Shown: positions 1 to 7,303 of the stretch, piece by piece
How the letters are laid out: each line of letters opens with the position of its first letter
Numbering within the stretch: position 1 is the first letter of the stretch
Program-made: the position numbers and the translations under genes
The notes under the pieces: generated by a model
Database searches by the model: none
What the model saw: the letters and a program-made list of their open reading frames with translations, nothing else
What the model was told of the DNA's origin: nothing
Assembly (NCBI GenBank): GCA_026770615.1
Contig: MU631564.1
Location: forward strand, 120,374 to 132,827
From: Pavlovales sp. CCMP2436
Taxonomy: Eukaryota; Haptophyta; Pavlovophyceae; Pavlovales
Reading direction: 5' to 3'
DNA length: 12,454 nt

Positions 1-1489
1 GTGACGACTGTCTGTCAAGACCGCCCTGTCCGGGCAGGACAACCGTCTGTCAAGATCAATGGTGGATTGGCGTTTTGGGAATAGCGGCGGAGAAAAAGTT
101 GATTGATTTAGTCAAGCCGCAGGCGCCCGGCCGGCAGGCTCCCCTTCGCTTGCGAAGAAAAATTTAGGGTTAATCATAGCCGTTTAGGGGCTAAATCGGC
201 CATTTCCTGTGTTGTATGTGCGCTACGCACGGTTGGTCTACGGCCGACCGCCCAAAGAATCAAGTAATTAAGTTCGGAATAAAGTCCACTTAAGTACTAT
301 ATAGCAAGTCTAGTCCACCCTTGGACTCAAGACAAAAGCCCCACGCAGTGGCCCCCGGAGGGTAGATAATTATTGAATGCCTATTCAATGCAAGGGCAAC
401 GGTGTCTGCTATAATTCGTATTTCACGGGAGTGCCCCTGACTTCAATATTTCCCTATAACTGCAACCTTTTTTGGGGCGGGTGTATACTTTAGAACTTTG
501 GAGTGTGTGCGCAAGACCCGGTTGGAGTGTGACACTTGCATTCGGTCGGGGTGTTACAAGCTTGCAACTGTGTCTGCTAGTGTTGAGTGAATTGTTGGGC
601 AATTAATAAAAATCGAGTGGCGCACAGCCGTGCCGAGACAAAACACCGAGGAAGCAGATTCACAGACTAATGCCTGTCCTCATCACGCATAATGCCATTC
701 ACGCGGAGGTCATTTATTCTCCATGTGTTAGGAACTACAGTAACTTAAAAGTACTAGTATAAAAATGTGCAAATACCAGAGGCAGAAGTTGAATACTGTA
801 CATATCAACTATTGCTACTACTGAACAATAAATGGGCAGCAAGGCCGCCGCGCTCGACAAATGGACGCAATAAACCTCGTGCGATCCGACGCGCCCCTAT
901 TTTCTGTTTTTCTGATTCTTTTTACGTGATTGCCATCATTGTTCAATTGTTTTGTTTGTTCTTGTTACGGTTTTTGCTATTGATGTTTCATTTTGTGATC
1001 AATATTTATGTTACCCCTTTCTTTGTGTGCTTGTTATGATATTGAAATCGTTATTTTATTAGCTTTTTGATTTTTTGTTCTTGTACTTTTGTTCCAATTT
1101 TTTGTTATCATTGCCTTTAGTAATATTTTTTGTGTCATTATTATCTAAGTTCGTAATATTTATATAAAAAAAAAAAAATTGCTTGTCCTTGATTTTGTTA
1201 TTGTGATGGAGAGAGCGTCGCTGCCTGCTGTATCGCCGCCAGTCAAGAGCATGTGGCACGCGCCCCTGTTGAAGGCGCAGGAGAGTGCAGCGCAGCCGCC
1301 GGCCGCTGTATCGCAATTGCGATCTTATTAATATTCATAGATTGCAAGCGAGCATACAGGGGGTCGCGGACAATAAGAAACCGTAACGTTAAGAAACTGG
1401 CTCGAAATCCGAATCAGTGGTCAGTCCGGGGGGGAATTGCGAAAAAGTCCGGTGAATATCCAGCAGATCACAACTCACGAACCGGTTTG
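1..1489. other. Non-coding stretch, no gene recognised
   Basis: I see no convincing gene here. The short open frames (for example 767-1039 plus and 1059-1316 minus) fall in T-rich DNA, are full of low-complexity residues and show no family motif. Small structures are present: an 11-nt direct repeat GTCTGTCAAGA at 10-20 and 45-55, a perfect 7-bp stem ATTGAAT/ATTCAAT at 372-389, strongly T-rich DNA from about 900 to 1200, and an A run near 1166-1178. Base composition changes abruptly to GC-rich around 1205-1315. Nothing here allows a functional call. Confidence 0.6.
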
Positions 1490-1589
1490 GACCCTGGGGA
1501 GTTCGTTGCGGATTCGTGAATGGGGCGGCGCCCGATTTGTGAATGGGGCAGCGCCCAATTTACGAATCTGCAACTAACTCCTCGGGGTC
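1490..1589. repeat. Large imperfect inverted repeat (37-nt arms)
   Basis: The left arm 1490-1526 and the right arm 1553-1589 are reverse complements at 31 of 37 positions, with a 26-nt loop. Read as plus-strand RNA, four of the six non-identical positions are still G-U wobble pairs, which leaves only two true mismatches. The inner part also has a ~22-nt tandem duplication (about 1517-1559) of GTGAATGGGGC followed by a GGGC/GCCC mini-palindrome. It could be a fold-back or MITE-like element, or a structured RNA. No flanking target-site duplication was established. Confidence 0.75.
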
Positions 1590-1699
1590 ACTTCGGAAAC
1601 CGTGCCTTACTTTCCACTTCCAAGCGCTGAGAATCGGAATAAATGTTCGTTACTTTTAGCATGTCGTCGACCCTGGAGGCACACGAGAGGCACACTAAT

Positions 1700-1818
1700 G
1701 TGTAAGTTTCTAGTTAAACGTCCGCCCCCAAGGGGATCTCGCTGGAATTAAGTGTTGAAAAACACTCAGATCCAGGGATCCACCCCGAGCACACGGATAC
1801 CGTCCCAACCGCTGATCA
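1700..1818. repeat. Dispersed repeat, left copy
   Basis: This segment is alignable with 8384-8510. Shared blocks occur in the same order: GTGTAA..T.TCTAG, ACGTCCG.CCCC, AAACACT..GATC, then a 20-nt exact match at 1787-1806 = 8472-8491, then ACCGCT and CTGATCA. The other copy lies inside an intron of the helicase gene, whereas this one is in DNA without a recognised gene. It may be a small mobile repeat or a relic of a repeat-derived intron; I cannot tell which. Confidence 0.7.
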
Positions 1819-2025
1819 CTTCAGACACACGATGATCGACGACTGACGACTCTCGACTGGCGCGCTGACCGACCTCCACTGCTCTCCCTCGCGTCGTCTG
1901 GAAATGCAGCGCCGTCTGCGAACGCGGCACACATTCGCACATCCCAAACGTTACCTCCTGACTAGTCTGACTCGCATATGTTGAGATTTTTGCCCCGGGG
2001 AGCAAAAACCACAAATATGCGCGGC

Positions 2026-2763
2026 TTATTTTTTGGCCCGTTCTATCCCACCCCTTGACGGGGTGGGCCTCGGGCGCAGGGCTTTGGGATGCGGGGTGTG
2101 GCGGGCTTGCTGGCTCATGTTTGCGTTTTGAAGACTTTTTTGAGCTGCTGGCTCATGTTTGGATTTTGGTTTTTTGTCGCCCGAGTGGTATGCCAGCGTG
2201 GGTGACTGGCCGGTTTCAAGGGCCCGTTCGGTGGCTAAGTGTAGTATGCGTGGGTGGTGCATGACCATGACAGACTTGTCATGGATCAGTGCGTGCATGC
2301 GTGACGGGCCTGCTGCGGATTCGTGGTTTATGGCGGGAATGGCTGGTCCTATTTTGGGTTCGGTGGGGCTGGCTGCTCCTAGTAGCAGTGAGGTTTTGGT
2401 TCGAGACGGTCTCTGGTTGCGTTTTTCCACGTTTGATGTGCGTAAGCGTTGCTGGCCTCTGCTGGGCCTGAGGGTGGGCTTAGGCTGCATGGAGGGTGTG
2501 GTCGGGTTTACACCTGTTAATGAATCTTCATTATTCGTAGGTTGGTTGCGCATCAGGCGTTTTCGTTTAGCAGGGGTGGTCAGTGCACTGGGGTCTGTTG
2601 GGGATATGGGCTCTTGCTGCATGGGTGGTATGGCCGTTGGGGATATGAACTCATACTGAGCGATGCTGTCCGTTGGGGGTATGGGCTCATACCGCGGAAA
2701 TGGTATAGCCGCTGGTGCCTCGTTTTGGGCTCTGCTGTCCGTTAGGGGAATGGATGGGCCCAT
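2026..2763 (-). pseudogene. Pro-rich repeats and basic tail, C-terminal end of the retroelement-like region
   Basis: This open frame of 245 codons is in a different frame from the RNase H ORF but starts inside the same repeat units (YEPIPPTDSIAQ), so it is most simply the broken-off C-terminus of the same protein. After the repeats come a basic patch PAKRKRL that could be a nuclear localisation signal and a low-complexity Ser/Thr/Pro/Lys-rich tail ending in RGGIERAKK and a stop at 2026. No fold is recognised. At least two indels in the repeat array plus an in-frame stop (in the unit near 2870) separate it from the upstream ORF. Confidence 0.5.
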
Positions 2764-3082
2764 ACTGCACAGGTGGTATGGCCGCTGGTGCTTCGTTTTG
2801 AGCTATGCTGTCCATTGGGGGTATGGGCTCATACTGCATAGGAGGTAAGGCTGATGGTTCATTGTTCTAAGCTATGTTGTCCGTTGGGGGTATGGGCTCA
2901 TATTGTATAGGTGGTGTGGCCGCTGGTGCTTCGTTTTGAACGATGCTGTCTGTTGGGGGTATTGGCTCATACTGCATGGTGGTAAGGCTGATGGTTCCTT
3001 GTTTTGAGCAATGCTGTCCGTTGGAGGTATGTGCTCGTATTGTATAGGTGGTATGGCCGCTGATGCTGTGATTTGATTCACT
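2602..3082 (-). repeat. 69-bp tandem repeat coding a 23-residue Pro-rich unit
   Basis: About seven units are present. The intervals between equivalent GCTCAT positions (3033, 2965, 2896, 2827, 2758, 2685, 2649) are 68, 69, 69, 69, 73 and 36 bp. A full unit of 69 bp is 23 codons, consensus PPIQYEPIPPTDSIAQNEAP plus AA and Ile/Thr. The 68 and 73 bp units change the reading frame and the 36 bp unit is a partial deletion, which explains why three frames each hold part of the array. Confidence 0.85.
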
Positions 3083-4692
3083 TTCCTTGCTGTCCGCTCG
3101 GCGGTCTGGGCGGCCCACATGGCTACCTTAAACTTATACGCGTCGTACATAGATATATTGTCCTTGGTGGACGCCGCTGCTGCTTCAATTGCCGCTTCGC
3201 GTGATTTGTGCATTCTGAGGCTATGGCGTAGGAGAGTGTAGTGTAAGTCGCCGGGCTTGGGTGCGTCACCGGTGTCGATGTCCTTCTTTCTGAGCTCTTC
3301 TTTGACACTTAATCCTACCCTTCCGATGAAGTAGTCCGGCCGGGATATCATGTGTGTCGCCATTGATTTTAATTTGGCGGGTCCCAGGCGCGGGTCCAGT
3401 TCCTTGCCGAGAGAGCGGTGGAGGACGTGGCGGTGTTTTTCCGTTGCCAAGCACTCGTGGTATAAGTGATGCTTTGTGTCTTGTGAGTTGAGTGCTTTGC
3501 ATAGAGGGCAGGTGAGGCCTATTGCTTCGGACTTCCCGTCGATGGTAATTGTAGTGGTGGCCATCGCCGGAAATTCTGCTGCCCACTCGGCATTGTGGCG
3601 GTATGATCCGAGTACCAATCTGGCCATGTGTTTGGTGTACTTTTCCGTGGGTCGCTGATGGCTCCTAACTCGTGGGAGACGCAGAGCAGTCGTGCTCTCT
3701 TGTAACCACATGGCTTCTACATCGGCCATTCTACCTATGCCGGGGGCATGTTTGGTGGGGCCTCTCTTCTCTAGGCGATCCCTCGCTACTCTGTCTATTA
3801 GCGCATGGCGTGCTGCTCGTTGGTCGGATTTGATGATGTTTTCTGTCGCAGTGGCCGCTATTGCCCAGCACTGGGCCGTGCGCGTGTTTTTTGTGAGCTG
3901 TACTGTGGCGGCTTCTCTGTGTACTGCTACTGCCTTTGAGCCCCAGTCGCTTAATGCGTTCTGCACGAGCTTTATGACAGCCGGGGGTTGGAGGTGGGGA
4001 GGCAAATCAGCCTGGCTTCGCCAGTTGACGTTTCGTGTGGAGATGAAGAGCCGGGTCACTTTCTTTAGCGTCTCTGCTATCACTATTCTATATCTCGAGG
4101 CGTCGTCGTGACGTACCGCTCCCGGGGTACTTAGAATTCTGGCTACTTCGTCATCCGATTTGGTAAGAGACGCAGTGTGAGTCGCGTTCCTGTAGCGGCC
4201 ATGCGCCTCGTCACGTTGCTTGAGGCTGAGTAGGCGGTTGAAGTGAGGGTTTACATCATAGCTCGTGGGATCCCTTAACCCGTGTGGTAGAGGGTTACGG
4301 TCTAGGTGCCGTCTATGCCAGTCTAGGCGTTTTACGCCTGTGTCATGGTCCCATCCGATGAATAGCACTTGCTCGTGGGTCAGTGCTTGTAAGGCAAGTG
4401 TGACTGCATTGCATTCTGCGTTGACAACCGTTTGATCGCCTGAAAATGTGCAGCTGAGGATATGTGCCCCTGGGGCATGTGTCGTTCCGCGGATGTGGTG
4501 TGATGGGAGTACGTAAAAACACGCCGCACCGGCTGCTCGAGCCTCGCCGTTTCCATCAGGTTTGATAAATGCGCCGTCGACCCCAACATGTGGGGTGCAC
4601 AAGTGTGGTTTCTCCGCTGTCGATTGTTGTGTCTGAGTGCATGTATGAGTGCTGTGTGGCGTGTGACGAGCCGGAAGCACATAGGTCCGCAT
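2872..4692 (-). pseudogene. RNase H-like domain and C-terminal zinc knuckle ORF
   Basis: This is a 606-codon open frame. Residues 36-176 resemble a retroelement RNase H: VGVDGAF (D39), then AGAACFYV, then QTVVNAECNAVTLALQAL (E93), then VLFIGWDHDT (D115 or D117), then an H-G-x3-N-x2-H stretch near residues 164-172 that resembles the fourth motif. These give the D-E-D set expected for a two-metal RNase H. Residues 395-414 form a zinc knuckle, CPLC followed by HHLYHEC, at 3451-3510. About 200 residues separate the two domains, longer than usual in LINE elements. After residue ~545 the frame enters the 23-residue repeat, reads one unit correctly (PPIQYEHIPPTDSIAQN), then loses frame at a 68-bp unit and stops. 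It would act in retrotransposition, removing RNA from an RNA-DNA hybrid; activity is doubtful given the breaks. Confidence 0.65.
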
Positions 4693-5306
4693 AATGCCGC
4701 TGTGAGTGCGGGCAGGATTTCCCGTAGTATTTCCAGCTGCTCCGGGTGTTTTAATCGACTAAATGTTGGCCTATATTCCTGTGTGAACAGGGTCTTGGCT
4801 GCTTTTGCTACTGCAGCCGTGTTTGCATGCAATGGTAAGGCATTTTGTAGAACACTAAGCGTGTCCCTTATAGCGCTGCCGCATGTCCTTAATATGTCTT
4901 CTTCGGCTGCACTTATGGCTGTCAATTGTCTGTCTATGTCACTTAAGTTGGTGTAATTGCTTGCGGTACGCAGTTTTGCCAAGTTTAGTACGCTACAGGC
5001 GCTCATTGATGCTAGGGTGACCGAAGCCACTTTGGGTTTTGCACGGCGGGTGGCGCCTAGGGCTGGCCATAGTAGAACAGGGGTGAGCTCACCCATAGGT
5101 GTTGTCTGCAGGCATGCATAGTTCTCGAATATATTCCATTTTCTTCCCCCTGGGTTGCTTCGGAAAAGACTTTTGATCGCCCCCCTTGCGGTGGGCATCG
5201 TTTTTGCCTTGGCTTGTCTCGCGGGCCTGTTTTGGGCGATACTAAATGCATGTGCCGCGAGGGCATACGTTGCGGATTCCGCGGGTGAGTTGAGAAGGCG
5301 CAGCAT
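4380..5306 (-). pseudogene. Upstream ORF segment of the retroelement-like region
   Basis: This open frame codes for about 308 residues from the first Met and stays open further upstream (to about 5346 and beyond) in the same frame. I do not recognise its family. The plausible part is roughly residues 1-205; past that (below about 4690) this frame overlaps the RNase H-containing frame, which is the better one there. The segment is Ala/Leu-rich and probably mostly helical, with no membrane segment and no visible catalytic motif. Its position directly before an RNase H domain is where a reverse transcriptase thumb or connection region would sit, but I see no palm motif. The move to the next frame needs one -1-type shift somewhere around 4600-4750. 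I cannot say whether that is decay, a sequencing error, a programmed shift or two overlapping ORFs. Confidence 0.45.
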
Positions 5307-5346
5307 GGCTGATACTGTTTCATTGGCTCTCCGCTTCCCAGCGGCC

Positions 5347-5440
5347 GTGGGGGAGGAGCGCGGGGCGACGGTCTCCTCCTGCCGCGCCGGCTTGTGGGGG
5401 AGGAGCGCGGGGCGACGGTCGCCTCCTGCCGTGCCGGCAA
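5347..5440. repeat. 47-bp tandem duplication, GC-rich
   Basis: Two adjacent copies, 5347-5393 and 5394-5440, match at 43 of 47 positions. The unit length is not a multiple of three, so any frame read through both copies is shifted between them. It sits exactly at the upstream edge of the retroelement-like coding region and below the stop of the small ORF at 5505-5939, and may mark an old insertion boundary. Confidence 0.85.
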
Positions 5441-5504
5441 GCCGGCGCGGCGCTTGGCGGTCCGAGCCGCCACATGCATCCCCGCCCCCGGCCGCAATGT
5501 GCCA

Positions 5505-5939
5505 TCAGCGCAGTGCTTCTTCTTCCAGTTGTTGAGCCTCCTCCCTGAGATCCCCGCCGACGGCGATGAGCGCGCGCCCGCGCCCTTGCAGTCGGGGGCC
5601 ACCGCCTTTGCAAGCAGCGGGCGATCTCGTGGAGCGTCGCGGTTGCGACCGGCCGGTCGCGCCGCGGCCCTGTGGGGCTCCCGCCTCGCCGAACGTGTAC
5701 GTGAGGGTAGCGAGGTAGACGCCTCGGTGGTCACAGTATTGCGCCGTGACCACCTCTCCGTTGAGCGCCATCTTTCGCTTCTCCTCCACGAGCATCTCGA
5801 ACTGCTCGTGGACTATAGCGTGCTCCCCCGCGCGGAGGTCGACCAGACAAGCACGCGCGTCGGTCGCCGTCGGCACGAAGGAGCTCGCCGTCCCAGCGAG
5901 CCCCGCCTGGGGGGCGCTCGCCTGCTGGTCACGTTCCAT
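5505..5939 (-). CDS. Hypothetical protein, 144 aa
   Basis: I do not recognise this protein. The start chosen is the ATG at 5937-5939 because its context is AAACATGG, with A at -3 and G at +4, a favourable eukaryotic start; the frame is also open upstream. Residues ~25-87 look like genuine coding sequence: GC-ending codons and a mixed hydrophobic/charged pattern containing VDLRAGEHAIVHEQFEMLVE, then EVVTAQYCDHRGVYLATLTY, suggesting an alpha helix followed by beta strands. After TFGEAG (residue ~87) the sequence becomes Gly/Arg/Pro-rich and less protein-like, and two other frames are also open there, so the true 3' end may be spliced or frameshifted. It ends in a short acidic helical stretch, REEAQQLEEEALR. 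No signal peptide or membrane segment is seen. It lies on the same strand as the helicase gene and the retroelement region; no shared function is implied. Confidence 0.4.
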   Translation of the reverse strand: MERDQQASAPQAGLAGTASSFVPTATDARACLVDLRAGEHAIVHEQFEMLVEEKRKMALNGEVVTAQYCDHRGVYLATLTYTFGEAGAPQGRGATGRSQPRRSTRSPAACKGGGPRLQGRGRALIAVGGDLREEAQQLEEEALR

Positions 5940-6000
5940 GTTTGTGCGTTTGGTGTAACAAACACAAACAACGCAAGACGTCCCACTCGCAGAGAGTGGG
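5940..6000 (-). promoter_or_regulatory. Two hairpins just upstream of the 5505-5939 start codon
   Basis: Next to the ATG, 5940-5969 is an imperfect inverted repeat (GTTTGTG..TTTG / CAAACACAAAC). It is followed at 5982-6000 by a perfect 7-bp stem CCCACTC/GAGTGGG with a 5-nt loop. In a minus-strand transcript both would lie in the 5' leader within about 60 nt of the start codon. A role in translation is inference only. Confidence 0.35.
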
Positions 6001-6134
6001 CCCGCAGAGTCGGCGGCAAGGACATGACTTGAGTACCTGCCCGCGAGCCCCACCGGCGGCCAGCGTGGGCGGCGCGTCGGTATGCTCATCGCGGCGAGCA
6101 GCCCCACCGCGTTGGCGACCGTCTCGACGGCCTG

Positions 6135-6601
6135 CGGCGTGGCCGCATCGGGTTGTACTCGCCGCCGCTTGCATCTTGCCAGTCCGCGTGCACGACCGTG
6201 CGCCGCCGTAACAAGCTCGGATTATCGATGGCGATAATTGAAATAGGAACCATACATAGGAAGTTCGTTAATGATTTTTTTTGTATATTAATATATAATT
6301 ATTTTTTGCGATTAACATATTTCGGGGCCGACGAGCCGTAACTCAAATTACAAGATCATTCTCGGCAGCTTGGGGCGGCGGCGTGGCCGCATCGGGTTGT
6401 ACTCGCCGCCGCTTGCAACTCGCTAGTCCGCGTGCACGACTGTGCGCCGCCGTCACAAGCTTAGGTTATTAGACTGGCGATAATTGAAATAGGAACCATG
6501 CATAGGAAGTTCTTTCATTAATATTTTTTTATATGAGAATATTGCTTTATTGCAATTTACTTTTTTCGGATCCGACGAGCCGTAACTCAAATTACAAGAT
6601 C
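6135..6601. repeat. Duplicated ~223-bp segment, 244-bp period
   Basis: Segment 6135-6357 is repeated at 6379-6601. Both begin with CGGCGTGGCCGCATCGGG and TTGTACTCGCCGCCGCTTGC, pass through GCGATAATTGAAATAGGAAC and an AT-rich middle, and end with GACGAGCCGTAACTCAAATT and ACAAGATC. The GC-rich start and the end are well conserved; the AT-rich centre has diverged. No reading frame is conserved between the copies, so it appears non-coding. Confidence 0.9.
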
Positions 6602-7079
6602 GCTCCGTCTCAGTCAGGGCAGTTTGACCAATATCAAGAGAGCAAGTTTCAAATATTGCGATCACTTAATAACTCGCTAACGCTAACCAAGGAGACCGGC
6701 CCCGGCAAAGGTGCAGGGCTACGTAACACAATGAACTAACTTACATCTAATTTTATGTTATATTAATGAAGGGTGCTGGGTGGTTCTGGCTGGCATATGC
6801 AAGCAAGCCTGATCCCAAGAGCCCGTCGGCGGCTAGAGCGCGCAGACGGACATGTGGGTGGGAGTCGAGAGAGATTAACTAAGATACACGCTTGTTTGAA
6901 CTTTGCTGTAGTCGTAGAGGCGATGAGCACCCCCAAACTGGTGAGCGCCTGCCTCCCGCATCAAAGGCAAACGCATCAAAGGAACGCCACAAAGGTCGGA
7001 CTCGGATACTGACTGACTTTCTGACTGCTGACCGGATCAGAAACCGACCGATTGAGAGATGCCCCCGCCCCCCGTGCGC
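6602..7079. other. Region downstream of the helicase stop, no gene recognised
   Basis: This would hold the helicase 3' UTR and downstream flank on the minus strand. No protein family, tRNA or clear AATAAA polyadenylation signal stands out. The plus-strand open frames extending from here into 7500 are shadows of the helicase exons. Confidence 0.5.
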
Positions 7080-7303
7080 TCAGCGCCGCGCGGCCGCCTT
7101 CGCCGTCCGCGGCTTGGCGGCCGCGGCCCCCTTTGGCTTGGCCCTGCGCAGCGGCACACGGCGCGTGTCAAAATCGTCGTCGTCGCTCATCTCCACCGGA
7201 CACGGCGGCGGGGCAGCTTTGGTGCTGGCGTGCTTGTTTGGGCCGCTGCCCGCTGTGCAGCCCACGCGCGCCTTTTTACGCGCGGGATCGCTTGTGGTGG
7301 CTG
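7080..7303 (-). CDS. BRIP1: Possible last helicase exon I (acidic/basic tail)
   Basis: Proposed acceptor AATAAG|CA (or AATAAGCAG|CC, 7300), preceded by a pyrimidine-rich stretch. It reads [20 protein letters not shown], later [20 protein letters not shown] and a Lys/Ala/Arg-rich end with a stop at 7080-7082. Basic clusters such as PARKKAR could be nuclear localisation signals. No homology anchors it, so it rests on phase, splice signals and the AT-rich dip between exons. Confidence 0.5.

Larger units (their letters stand above)
2026..5346 (-). mobile_element. Decayed retroelement-like coding region (RNase H plus zinc knuckle)
   Basis: A continuous minus-strand coding-like stretch runs from about 5346 down to a stop at 2026, through three reading frames. 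In order it holds an unassigned ~300-residue segment, an RNase H-like domain, a C-terminal zinc knuckle, a Pro-rich 23-residue tandem repeat and a basic tail. RNase H plus a late CPLC...H...C knuckle is typical of the 3' half of non-LTR (LINE-type) elements. No reverse transcriptase motif (such as Y/F-A-D-D) and no endonuclease is visible, so the element is either 5'-truncated near the GC-rich repeat at 5347 or belongs to an unusual family. I found no target-site duplications and no poly-A tail. An imperfect hairpin at about 1987-2007 (CCCCGGGG core) follows the last stop and may belong to the 3' end. A domesticated or cellular RNase H gene is less likely given the frame breaks. Confidence 0.6.

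Noticed and set aside
767..1039. Plus-strand 90-codon open frame
   Set aside because: Phe/Leu/Ile-rich product from T-rich DNA, no start context or family resemblance; likely chance.
1..2025. tRNA or rRNA genes
   Set aside because: No cloverleaf-type arms with a GGTTCRANYCC-like T loop and no rRNA signature strings were found on either strand.
2159..2659. Plus-strand open frames over the repeat tail region
   Set aside because: They are the opposite strand of the retroelement-like coding sequence; Trp/Gly/Cys-rich products typical of shadow frames.
2872..4692. A cellular RNase H1 gene
   Set aside because: The zinc knuckle after a long linker, the tandem repeats and the frame breaks fit a retroelement better than the compact cellular enzyme.
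4600..4750. Programmed ribosomal frameshift between the two retroelement ORFs
   Set aside because: Both frames are open over more than 300 bp, so the shift point cannot be located, no clear slippery site with structure was seen, and other frame breaks in the same element favour decay.
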